A DNA stretch of 64,000 bases from positions 186,001 through 250,000 of the forward strand of contig NZ_MKFI01000009.1 in assembly GCF_001982635.1 (NCBI RefSeq). The letters are read 5' to 3'. The translations under genes and the position numbers were made by a program. Of this stretch, positions 28,510-37,092 are shown in pieces. The notes under the pieces are model-generated. The model had not been told where the DNA came from, did not search any database, and saw only the letters and a program-made list of their open reading frames with translations. Position 1 is the stretch's first letter. Every line of letters starts with the position of its first letter. Source of the DNA: Bradyrhizobium mercantei. GTDB lineage: Bacteria; Pseudomonadota; Alphaproteobacteria; Rhizobiales; Xanthobacteraceae.

Positions 28510-30606
28510 ATGACTTATGAACTTGCCGCTGATGTCGGAGGCACCTTTACCGATCTCGTTCTTCGCGTCGGGGGGCGAGAGGTCAATATTTACAAGACAT
28601 CCACAACGCCTGGGAACATCTCAAACGGCATTCTCAACGGCATCGAGATGATCGCAACCTCCTTAGGGTTGGATATCAAGACATTCCTCCGGCGGTGCAC
28701 GTCGTTTGCTTGCGGTACGACGATCGCAACCAACGCAATTCTGGAAAACAGGCAGGCTAAGACAGGACTGATTTGCTCGGAGGGCTTCCGAGATACGCTC
28801 CTTATCCGCGAAGGCGGAAAGGCGGATTCTTATGATTTCTACATGGATTATCCCGCGCCTTACATTCCACGCTGCTTGACCATCGGAGTACCTGAGCGGA
28901 TCAACGCCGAGGGCGGGGTAGAAATACCGTTGAACGAAGCTGCCGTCAAAAAGACGCTGTCAGAACTGCGAGAGAAAAATGTCGAGGCGATCGCAGTGTC
29001 ATTGCTCTGGTCGATCGTCAATCCGTCGCACGAGAAGCGCATCGGAGAGATCATCGAGGCAGAAATGCCCGGAATTCCTTATAGTCTTGGACATCAGGTT
29101 AACCCATCGATCCGAGAGTATCGGCGGACGCTAGCGGCTGCGATAGATGCATCGCTGAAACCGCTTGTGCAGGCTCGTATCGAGGAGATCAAGTCTCGCC
29201 TCTCCGGCGCCGGATTCTCTGGCGAATTGACCTTCATCACCAGCAGCGGCGGACGAACCTCTCCTGACGAGGTCATAGAGCGGCCCATTTCGCTCTGCCT
29301 GTCCGGGCCATCCGGCGCACCGCAAGCGGGCTGTCGGCTTGCTCGATCCGAAGGGATCGTGCCCGGTAGTATCCTCACCACCGACATGGGGGGCACAAGC
29401 TTTGAAGTCAGCGTAAGCGTCGATTGGAAGACGCCCATGCATCGCGAGGTCATGCTCGGAAATCACCTGTTTGGTGTTCCCGCCGTCGAGGTGAAATCGA
29501 TCGGTTCTGGCGGCGGTTCAATCGCCTATTTGGATGCTGGCGGCTTTATTCACGTAGGACCGGAGAGCGCGGGAGCGATCCCAGGGCCTGCCTGTTATGG
29601 GCGCGGCGGGAACCGGCCGACTGTAACAGATGCTAACCTTGTGCGCGGCTTTCTGCTGCCGGATACGTTCGCCAGCAAGCAACTTGTCCTTGACGTGGCC
29701 GCAGCAGAGCGGGTGATTCGCGAAGAAATTGCCGAACCTCTGCGCATGGATGTGCAGGAGGCCGCTAACCTTATCTGCTTGGTCGCAGAACAAAACATGG
29801 TTTCAGCGATCCAAGACATCACGATCAAGCGTGGGGTTGATCCCCGCAACTTCACACTCGTCTCAGGGGGCGCCGCAGGCGGACTCCATGTCAGCGCCAT
29901 TGCGCGAGAACTCGGCATCCGCAATGTGCTCATACCGCGTGCCGCCGGAGTGCTCAGCGCATACGGCATCATGACGGGCGCCAAAAAGATGAGCTTCGCC
30001 CATTCGCTCTTCACACACTCCGAGGCGTTCAACTTCAAATCAGTAAACGCGCTTCTGGATAAGCTGCGCGCCGACGGACTTGCCTTTCTTGACCGCATGG
30101 GCGTCTCGCGTGAGACGCGGGAGCTCAAGTTCAGCGTCGAGGCGCGCTATGCGGGCCAAGTCTGGCAGATCACCTTGCCGTTCGCGGCGGATCGACTCGA
30201 CTCCGGTGGCCTCGAGACGCTGGTCGAGAATTTCCATGCTCTGCACGAGACCTACTACGCGGTCCGGTCGACGGGAGAACGGGTTGAATTCACTGAATGG
30301 AATCTCGATGCGATGGGACCAGTTTCCGGCGAGGAGCGCCGCACTGAATCGGACGGCGAAAAGGATCCCGCAGCGGCTTTGATAGGACATTCCGAAGGAG
30401 ATATCCGCGAATGCGGGGGCAAGGTCCGGATTCCGGTCTATGACGGCATGAGACTCGAGGTCGGTGCGAGGATAAATGGTCCCGCACTGGTGCAGGAACC
30501 GGTGACCGTCAACTTTGTGCCTCCCGACGCATCCGGTCGGGTGACTGCGCAGGGGGGGCTGCTGATCACAATGCCTGTACAGAAGCAGATTGAGCTCGCC
30601 GTCTGA
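28510..30606 (+). CDS. hyuA: HyuA-type subunit, hydantoinase/oxoprolinase/caprolactamase family
   Basis: Subunit A, 698 residues, which binds ATP and phosphorylates the amide. It opens with ADVGGTFTDLVLRVGG, the ASKHA-fold phosphate loop, repeats the loop logic at TTDMGGTSFEVSVS, and has ACGTTIATNAILE and SIGSGGGSIAYLDAGG, all typical. GPACYGRGGNRPTVTDANLV is the usual central block. Gene order here is B then A, the reverse of the second pair at 50895. Bacterial HyuA and HyuB act as a heteromer in the cytoplasm. Confidence 0.93.
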   Translation: MTYELAADVGGTFTDLVLRVGGREVNIYKTSTTPGNISNGILNGIEMIATSLGLDIKTFLRRCTSFACGTTIATNAILENRQAKTGLICSEGFRDTLLIREGGKADSYDFYMDYPAPYIPRCLTIGVPERINAEGGVEIPLNEAAVKKTLSELREKNVEAIAVSLLWSIVNPSHEKRIGEIIEAEMPGIPYSLGHQVNPSIREYRRTLAAAIDASLKPLVQARIEEIKSRLSGAGFSGELTFITSSGGRTSPDEVIERPISLCLSGPSGAPQAGCRLARSEGIVPGSILTTDMGGTSFEVSVSVDWKTPMHREVMLGNHLFGVPAVEVKSIGSGGGSIAYLDAGGFIHVGPESAGAIPGPACYGRGGNRPTVTDANLVRGFLLPDTFASKQLVLDVAAAERVIREEIAEPLRMDVQEAANLICLVAEQNMVSAIQDITIKRGVDPRNFTLVSGGAAGGLHVSAIARELGIRNVLIPRAAGVLSAYGIMTGAKKMSFAHSLFTHSEAFNFKSVNALLDKLRADGLAFLDRMGVSRETRELKFSVEARYAGQVWQITLPFAADRLDSGGLETLVENFHALHETYYAVRSTGERVEFTEWNLDAMGPVSGEERRTESDGEKDPAAALIGHSEGDIRECGGKVRIPVYDGMRLEVGARINGPALVQEPVTVNFVPPDASGRVTAQGGLLITMPVQKQIELAV

Positions 30607-30674
30607 CGCCGTATCTGATTTTCAAGCAGTCATCGCTGCGCCTCGTTACGTGATTTTCAAAGGTCTCACCTGTG

Positions 30675-31445
30675 ATGTCGGATGTTATTCTCAGCACCAA
30701 TGGGTATGTCGGCATAGCCGAGATCAACCGGCCGCCGCATAATTACTTCGACAAGGAGCTGATCCGCGCCCTGGCGGAGGCATTTGATGCCTTTGCGGCA
30801 TCTGGCAAGCGAGCGATCCTTCTGTGCGCGGCCGGCAGGAATTTCTGTGCGGGAGCCGATTTCTCCAAGCCGGCTGAGGAGACGGTTGCTTCGGCAAAGG
30901 ACGGATACGACGATCATCTTTATACCCATGCTGCACGGCTCTTCCGCTGCCCCCTTCCAATTATCGCTGCCGTCCAAGGTGCTGCGATAGGAGGCGGATT
31001 GGGGCTCGCGATGGTGGCAGACTTCCGCATCGCGAGTTCGGAGAGCCGGTTCTCGGCCAATTTTTGCCGACTGGGTTTCCACCCGGGCTTCGATCTTAGC
31101 ATCAGCCTGCCACGGGCAATCGGTCGGCAACAAGCTCAACGACTTTTCTACACCGGACGCCGTATATCGGGAGACGAAGCGAACCGTATCGGGTTGGCCG
31201 ATCAACTCGTGCCGCAAAGCGAGCTACGAACCGCGGCCATGGTCTTGGCAACCGAAATCACGGTCTCCGCTCCGATAGCCGTTCAATCGGTGCGAGCGAC
31301 AATGAGAGCAGCGCTCGCCGATGAAGTTCTTGCCATAACCCGCCATGAGCTCGCCGAGCAGGAGGCGCACTTCCGTACCGATGACTTCCGGGAAGGTATC
31401 GCAGCTATGGCCGAACGCCGACCGCCAAACTTCGTCGGGCGATAG
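30675..31445 (+). CDS. Crotonase-fold protein lacking both catalytic glutamates
   Basis: Enoyl-CoA hydratase/isomerase family member of 256 residues starting at ATG 30675 (a GTG precedes it). AAGRNFCAGADFSKP and AAIGGGLGLAMVADFRIA form the oxyanion-hole elements. The crotonase Glu144 position is Gly (GGGLGLA) and the Glu164 position is Asn or Cys (SANFCRLGF), so an ordinary hydratase mechanism cannot operate. It probably does another CoA-ester reaction in this operon. Its stop is 17 bases before the BisC-like start, which indicates cotranscription. Confidence 0.85.
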   Translation: MSDVILSTNGYVGIAEINRPPHNYFDKELIRALAEAFDAFAASGKRAILLCAAGRNFCAGADFSKPAEETVASAKDGYDDHLYTHAARLFRCPLPIIAAVQGAAIGGGLGLAMVADFRIASSESRFSANFCRLGFHPGFDLSISLPRAIGRQQAQRLFYTGRRISGDEANRIGLADQLVPQSELRTAAMVLATEITVSAPIAVQSVRATMRAALADEVLAITRHELAEQEAHFRTDDFREGIAAMAERRPPNFVGR

Positions 31446-31462
31446 CGGCGAGGAGCATGGCG

Positions 31463-33760
31463 ATGGGCAAACGGTACACCTCATCTCACTGGGGCATCTA
31501 CGAGGTCGAGGAGGCCGCTGGTCGACCGGTCCTGAAGGGTTATCATAGAGACCCTGATCCGTCCGAGATCGGTCTGCATTTTCTGACCGCATCGCAGCAT
31601 CGTTGTCGCGTTGTCCGGCCGGCTGTTCGAGAAAGTTGGCTGCGTGAAGGACCAGGTGCCAGAACCGAAGGAAGAGGCCGCGAGCCATTCGTGGAAGTGG
31701 AATGGAATGAGGCGCTTGATCTGATCGCACAAGAGCTGGAAAGAGTGCGTCGGACCCACGGCAACGCATCGATATTTGGTGGCTCATATGGTTGGTCGAG
31801 TGCAGGTCGGTTTCATCATGCGCAGAGCCAGATTCACCGCTTTCTAAATACCATCGGAGGCTATGTCAGACATCGGGACTCCTACAGTATAGGCGCGGTC
31901 CAGGTGTTTATGCGCCATGTCTTGGCTCCTATGTCGGAATTGGAATTCTGCCATACGACATGGCCCATTTTGCGGGATCATACCCGCCTTTTCGTCGCGT
32001 TCGGCGGTCTGCCAATCAAAAATGCACAGGTCAGCTCGGGTGGCGCGGCGCGGCATCGCGTGAAAGAAGGCATAGCGGCAATGGCCGCAGCTGGATGCAA
32101 ATTCGTCAACATCAGCCCGGTTCGTGACAACCTCGTCATCGACGGCGTGGATGTCGAATGGATTCCACTTCGACCTAACACCGATGTCGCGCTCATGCTT
32201 GCGCTAGCCTATGTGCTCGAGACGGAAGGGCTTGCGGACCGCTCGTTTCTCAAACGATGCACAACCGGCTACGAGATCGTGCGCGAATATCTGATCGGAG
32301 GCCAGGACGGGACGCCGAAGACGCCGGAGTGGGCCAGCAACATCTGCGGCGTGCCAGGCGAAAGAATTCGCCTGCTTGCACGTCAGATGCAAGCGCAGCG
32401 CACGATGATGAATGTCGCTTGGTCGCTCCAGCGTGCGGTTTTTGGTGAGCAGCCTTACTGGGGGGTAATACTGGTCGCTTCAATGCTGGGACAAATCGGG
32501 CTGCCTGGTGGCGGCTTTGGAGTAGGCTATGGCATGACTAACAGCATTGGCAGCCCCGAGCGTAGTCTGGCGGGACCAACGCTGCCGCAGGGAGCAAATC
32601 CCGTACGCGAATTCATTCCCGTCGCGCGGATCGCCGATTTGCTGCTGAACCCCGGCACCAAGTTCACCTACGACGGCATGGAGTACACTTACCCAAATAT
32701 TCGATTTATTTATTGGGCCGGCGGGAATCCTTTTCATCACCACCAAGACTTGAACCGCCTTCGTTCGGCTTGGGAAAGACCTGAAACGATCGTAGTTCAC
32801 GAGCAGGTCTGGACGGCAACGGCAAAGCGAGCCGATATTGTTCTTCCTGTTACTACGACTTTGGAACGCAACGACATCTCCTTCGCCAATCGGGAGGGCT
32901 ACCTGGTCGCCATGCGGCAGATCGTCGAGCCAAACGGCGAGGCGCGCGACGATTATGAGATCTTCTCTCGGTTGGCCGAGCGACTTGGCACGCAGCAAGC
33001 TTTTACCGAGGACCGTAACGTCGAGGAATGGCTGAAGACGCTCTACGAAGACGCGCGTACGAAGTGGGGCAGAGCTGGAGTGGAGGCGCCATCCTTTAAT
33101 AGCTTCTGGGAACAGGGGCTGTTCGAGGTCCCACGCGAAGAGGTCCAGCGCTCGATGCTAGAGGAGTTTCGGCGCGATCCTGAGGCTAATCCCCTAGCCA
33201 CGCCATCGGGTCTCATTGAGCTTTATTCCAGCAAGATCGATTTGCTTGGCTTGCCTGATTGCACAGGGCACGTCCGCTGGCAGGAACCGCCGGAATGGCT
33301 TGGCAGTGAAAAGGCGAAAAGTTATCCGCTACATTTACTCAGCGACCAGCCGGTCCGGCGTCTACACAGCCAGCTCGATCACTCGGATTGGAGCCGCAGG
33401 GGAAAAATTGCGGACCGTGAAGCGGTGTTCATTCATCCAGATGATGCCCGCGAGCGGGGCATTCGCCACGGCGATGTCGTGATGATCCATAATGAGCGCG
33501 GTCGCTGCCTGGCGGGCGCTCACGTATCCGATGTGATCATGCGCGGAGTAGTCCGACTGGCTACCGGAGCTTGGTACGACCCCGATCCGGATGACGATCT
33601 CGAGAAACATGGGAATCCAAATGTCCTGACACTCGACACCGGCTCTTCGGGACTTTCGCAGGGTTGTTCGGCCCAGACATGCTTAGTCGAGATTTCCGGG
33701 CCGGTCGCAGATCCGCCACCGGTCACGGCCTTCGAACCGCCGCGCTTTACAACTCTTTGA
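31463..33760 (+). CDS. BisC-like molybdopterin oxidoreductase (copy 2)
   Basis: Bis-MGD enzyme of the DMSO/biotin sulfoxide reductase family, 765 residues, cytoplasmic (no signal, no Fe-S Cys motif). AGGAG at 31451 sits 7 bases before ATG 31463, better placed than for the ATG at 31457. RYTSSHWGIYEV opens the protein, GGSYGWSSAGRFHHAQSQ holds the Mo-ligand serine, AGGNPFHHHQDLNRL and LSDQPVRRLHSQLDHS are cofactor loops. It is a full-length paralogue of the gene at 13113 and shows where that copy should end (after FEPPRFTTL). Its place in a HyuBA operon suggests an S- or N-oxide or a hydroxylation step on the same substrate. Confidence 0.9.
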   Translation: MGKRYTSSHWGIYEVEEAAGRPVLKGYHRDPDPSEIGLHFLTASQHRCRVVRPAVRESWLREGPGARTEGRGREPFVEVEWNEALDLIAQELERVRRTHGNASIFGGSYGWSSAGRFHHAQSQIHRFLNTIGGYVRHRDSYSIGAVQVFMRHVLAPMSELEFCHTTWPILRDHTRLFVAFGGLPIKNAQVSSGGAARHRVKEGIAAMAAAGCKFVNISPVRDNLVIDGVDVEWIPLRPNTDVALMLALAYVLETEGLADRSFLKRCTTGYEIVREYLIGGQDGTPKTPEWASNICGVPGERIRLLARQMQAQRTMMNVAWSLQRAVFGEQPYWGVILVASMLGQIGLPGGGFGVGYGMTNSIGSPERSLAGPTLPQGANPVREFIPVARIADLLLNPGTKFTYDGMEYTYPNIRFIYWAGGNPFHHHQDLNRLRSAWERPETIVVHEQVWTATAKRADIVLPVTTTLERNDISFANREGYLVAMRQIVEPNGEARDDYEIFSRLAERLGTQQAFTEDRNVEEWLKTLYEDARTKWGRAGVEAPSFNSFWEQGLFEVPREEVQRSMLEEFRRDPEANPLATPSGLIELYSSKIDLLGLPDCTGHVRWQEPPEWLGSEKAKSYPLHLLSDQPVRRLHSQLDHSDWSRRGKIADREAVFIHPDDARERGIRHGDVVMIHNERGRCLAGAHVSDVIMRGVVRLATGAWYDPDPDDDLEKHGNPNVLTLDTGSSGLSQGCSAQTCLVEISGPVADPPPVTAFEPPRFTTL

Positions 33761-33798
33761 CCCGATGGATCTACGGAAAATCGTGAAAAGAAGCACCC

Positions 33799-35247
33799 AT
33801 GCCAAATCAGAAATATACAGACCTTGAACTCTTCATCGACGGCAAATGGCGCGGCGGTTCGGAAGGAAAAACCGCTGAGATACAAAATCCGGCGACCCAC
33901 GAAGTCATCGGTCACCTGCCGCTTGCTACAATCGCCGATTTGAACGAGGCGCTCTCCTCGACGGAGCGTGGGTTCGAGATCTGGCGAAGCATCGCTCCGG
34001 CGAGGCGCTGCGCCATCTTGCAAAAGACAGCTTCGCTGATTCGCGAAAGAGCCGCCCGCATTGCCGAGATCCTGACTTTGGAGCAGGGCAAGCCGTTTGC
34101 GGAAGCCAAGGGTGAGGTCTTCAAGGCTGCGGAAATTGTTGACTGGGGCGCACAAGAAGGTCGGCGGACCTACGGACGCACCGTGCCGTCCGAGGAGAGC
34201 ATACGGCTCTATACGATCCAAGAGCCCGTAGGGCCAGTGGCTGCCTTCTCGCCCTGGAACTTTCCCGCAATCTCCCCAACGCGCAAGCTCGCGGGCGCAC
34301 TTGCGGCAGGATGTTCCGTTATTCTCAAGGCTTCCGAGCAGGTTCCTGGCGCGGCAGTCGAGATTGTTAGGGCATTTGTAGAGGCAGGCGTGCCCGATGG
34401 AGCTATAAACTTGATCTTCGGCGACCCAGCTCAGATCTCATCTCATCTTCTGGAGTCGCAGGTCATTCGAAAACTGACATTCACGGGGTCGGTGCCGGTG
34501 GGCAAGCATTTGGCCGGTCTCGCAGCGCGGAATATGAAGACATCGACTATGGAGCTGGGTGGGCATTCACCCGTTATCATCTGCGACGACGTCGATATCG
34601 ACGAAGTGGTAACGATGTCAGTCAAGGGAAAATTCCGCAACGCCGGACAGGTTTGTACGGCGCCGACGCGCTTTCTCGTGCAGGAATCGGTCAGCGACGT
34701 GTTTGTGGCGCGCTTCTGCGAGGTCGCAGCGAACATTAGAGTTGGCGACGGATTCGATCCAGCGACGGAAATGGGACCTCTGCTGAACGAGCGTCGTATC
34801 GCTGCTATGGAGACTCTCGTTTCGGATGCGGCAGCAAAGGGCGCGCGCGTCGCGATCGGCGGCAAGCGGCTACACAATCGTGGCTCCTTTTTTTCGCCTA
34901 CGGTGTTGACCGACGTCCCCTTGTCTGCGGATGTCATGAACACTGAACCATTCGGCCCGATCGCGCTGATTAACCGATTCAACACGTTGGATTCGGCGGT
35001 AGCGGAGGCTAATCGTCTGCCTTTCGGATTGGCAGCCTATGCTTTCACCAAGTCGATAAAGAGGTCCGCAGAATTGTCGCGCCGGATCGATGCTGGAATG
35101 GTCGCGGTGAACGGCATGACGGTCTCGTTTGCCGAGACTCCGTTCGGTGGCATCAAAGACAGCGGCTATGGGCGCGAAGGCGGCGTGGAAGGCATCGAGT
35201 CCTATACCGTAAAGCGCCTCATCGTCGAGCAGTCACTCGAAGCCTGA
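33799..35247 (+). CDS. NAD(P)-dependent aldehyde dehydrogenase, SSADH-like
   Basis: Aldehyde dehydrogenase of 482 residues resembling succinate semialdehyde dehydrogenase (GabD). Key segments are SPWNFPAISPTRKLAGALAAGCSVILK in pieces, the general base in TMELGGHSP (Glu near 252) and the nucleophile in NAGQVCTAPTRF (Cys near 286); PFGGIKDSGYGREGG is the C-terminal oligomerisation/catalytic block. With the omega-aminotransferase at 37093 it would oxidise the semialdehyde formed from an omega-amino acid. Sulfoacetaldehyde dehydrogenase is a family alternative. Confidence 0.92.
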   Translation: MPNQKYTDLELFIDGKWRGGSEGKTAEIQNPATHEVIGHLPLATIADLNEALSSTERGFEIWRSIAPARRCAILQKTASLIRERAARIAEILTLEQGKPFAEAKGEVFKAAEIVDWGAQEGRRTYGRTVPSEESIRLYTIQEPVGPVAAFSPWNFPAISPTRKLAGALAAGCSVILKASEQVPGAAVEIVRAFVEAGVPDGAINLIFGDPAQISSHLLESQVIRKLTFTGSVPVGKHLAGLAARNMKTSTMELGGHSPVIICDDVDIDEVVTMSVKGKFRNAGQVCTAPTRFLVQESVSDVFVARFCEVAANIRVGDGFDPATEMGPLLNERRIAAMETLVSDAAAKGARVAIGGKRLHNRGSFFSPTVLTDVPLSADVMNTEPFGPIALINRFNTLDSAVAEANRLPFGLAAYAFTKSIKRSAELSRRIDAGMVAVNGMTVSFAETPFGGIKDSGYGREGGVEGIESYTVKRLIVEQSLEA

Positions 35248-35285
35248 ACGACAGAAATCGCCGCACATCTCTTCGGGAGAAACCG

Positions 35286-36017
35286 ATGGCATTAAGCATT
35301 GAGACTCATGGCAAGACCACACTGATTTCGCTCAACCGCCCAGACCGGCTCAACGCCATCGACAGGGCGACGGCATTTGACATGCAGCAAGCATTTAGCG
35401 AATTCGAGGCATCCGATCAGCGCGTTGCTGTCTTGGCCGGCAAAGGCGACTCATTCTGCTCCGGGGCCGACGTAAATGACTTGCCCGAATTCTGGCGCTG
35501 CATTCCGGGGATTGGCTTCGAGATATCCAAGCCGTTGATAGTGGCACCTTCCGGATGGTGTGTGGGGGGCGCGATGGTAATTGCGATGATGTCAGACATC
35601 GTCATTGCTTCGGAAACGACGCAGTTCTACTATCCCGAGGCTTATCGTGGGTTTACCGGCGGTATGATCGCGGGGCTGGCAGCGCGAATTCCTCATAAGA
35701 TCGCGATGGAGGTCATGTTGATGGGACAGAAGCTGAGTGCTCACCGCGCCTACGAGGTCGGTTTCGTCAATCAGGTGACTTCGCACGGCGAACATGTAAG
35801 CGTTGCTTTGAACTGGGCCGACCGGATGAGCAATGCCGCACCGATGGTACTGGATATCTTCAAGTCCTTCGTAAACAGATCGATCCTTCCCATCGGCCCG
35901 GCGGAACAAGCTGCCGCCGTAAGCCGCGATGTTGCTCTCATCAAGACCAGTCGTGACAGGGATGAAGGACTGGCCGCCTTGAAGGAAAAACGGAAGCCGG
36001 TTTTCGAGGGACGCTGA
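35286..36017 (+). CDS. Crotonase-fold enoyl-CoA hydratase/isomerase
   Basis: Crotonase-family protein of 243 residues; GGGAGA-type ribosome site precedes the ATG. KGDSFCSGADVNDLPEF and GWCVGGAMVIAMMSDIVIA form the oxyanion hole. The Glu144 position is Met while PEAYRGFTGG keeps a glutamate at the Glu164 position, a pattern found in some isomerases and hydratases using a single Glu. It follows the aldehyde dehydrogenase by 38 bases, so it likely acts on the CoA ester of the acid produced there. Confidence 0.87.
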   Translation: MALSIETHGKTTLISLNRPDRLNAIDRATAFDMQQAFSEFEASDQRVAVLAGKGDSFCSGADVNDLPEFWRCIPGIGFEISKPLIVAPSGWCVGGAMVIAMMSDIVIASETTQFYYPEAYRGFTGGMIAGLAARIPHKIAMEVMLMGQKLSAHRAYEVGFVNQVTSHGEHVSVALNWADRMSNAAPMVLDIFKSFVNRSILPIGPAEQAAAVSRDVALIKTSRDRDEGLAALKEKRKPVFEGR

Positions 36018-36058
36018 AAGTTGGCAATCGCCGCCGCATCAGAGTAGGTGGAGTGCGG

Positions 36059-36976
36059 ATGAGCCGACAACTGTCTCACTTTGACTTGGTCACGGCCCGA
36101 CTGTTTGTTGCGGTAGTCGAGAGTGAGAGCATCGCCGCTGCCGCACAGCAAAGTGGGATCGCGGCCTCGGCTCTTAGCAAGCGCATCAAGCTGCTCGAAG
36201 AGGAGATCGGCGCGCCTCTCCTGCAACGTCACCGGCGCGGTGTCGGTCTGACCAGCGTGGGCATGATAGTGCTGCGCCGCGCGCGCAGTATGCTGCACGA
36301 AGCACGCGGGCTGGAAGCCGATCTTAGCGCTACACGTGAAGGGTTGAGTGGCCGTGTCGTCGTCAGCGCCAACGAAGCAACGCTCGCCGAATTCGTACCT
36401 CGCATTCTGCCGCGGTTTTACGAAGCCTACCCCGCGGTGGAAATCGTTCTGACCGAAAGAACAAATCCCGCGGTGGTGCGCGCGGTCTGGCAAAACGCAG
36501 CCGACATCGGCATCTACGTTGGTGACGTTCCTCCGATTGAGTTGTGGCACCGACCGATCTATCGAGATCGTCTTGTTCTCGTGGCACACCGCAGTCACCC
36601 CCTGGCGGCTTGCGATACGGTGTCGATGGAGCAGATCCTGAAGCATGAGGTGGTAGGGCAGGCGACGGAAGGGGCCCTCATGACGCTCCTCGCGCGAGCG
36701 GCTGCCGCCTTTAATGAATATCTGACGGTTCGAATATTTGCGGATGGCTACGACACCGTTTGCAAGATCGTCAGCTACGGCTTGGCCATCGGGGTCGTCT
36801 CGGAAGGTGCCGCGCAGTTCTTTGCACCACAATTGGGGCTCCTTGTCATACCCATTGCCGACGCTTGGGCCCTTCGCGAACACCATGTCTGCGTGCGTGC
36901 ACTCAAGAATCTTGCACCCGCGCAACGCGCGGTCCTGGATCATTTGATCGAGGCGAGTAATCTTACTTCGCTGTAA
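36059..36976 (+). CDS. LysR-family regulator
   Basis: LysR transcription factor of 305 residues. ATG 36059 is 5 bases after GGTGGAG. The helix-turn-helix region reads SESIAAAAQQSGIAASALSKRIKLLEEEIGAPLL in sections; the effector domain is normal in length. Unusually, it is encoded on the same strand and inside the catabolic run, 41 bases after a crotonase gene and upstream of the aminotransferase, so it may be cotranscribed with its targets. A hairpin with arms CGTCGCC/GGCGACG (36983-37009) follows its stop and might attenuate readthrough. Confidence 0.9.
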   Translation: MSRQLSHFDLVTARLFVAVVESESIAAAAQQSGIAASALSKRIKLLEEEIGAPLLQRHRRGVGLTSVGMIVLRRARSMLHEARGLEADLSATREGLSGRVVVSANEATLAEFVPRILPRFYEAYPAVEIVLTERTNPAVVRAVWQNAADIGIYVGDVPPIELWHRPIYRDRLVLVAHRSHPLAACDTVSMEQILKHEVVGQATEGALMTLLARAAAAFNEYLTVRIFADGYDTVCKIVSYGLAIGVVSEGAAQFFAPQLGLLVIPIADAWALREHHVCVRALKNLAPAQRAVLDHLIEASNLTSL

Positions 36977-37092
36977 GGAGGCCGTCGCCAGCCATCGCCA
37001 ACGGCGACGTCTCGGTTCTCAATGACCATTTCACGTTCCCCGGTCTCACGAGCTAGAAATGGACTCGCCATAAATGCTCTTGGAGAGATCAG

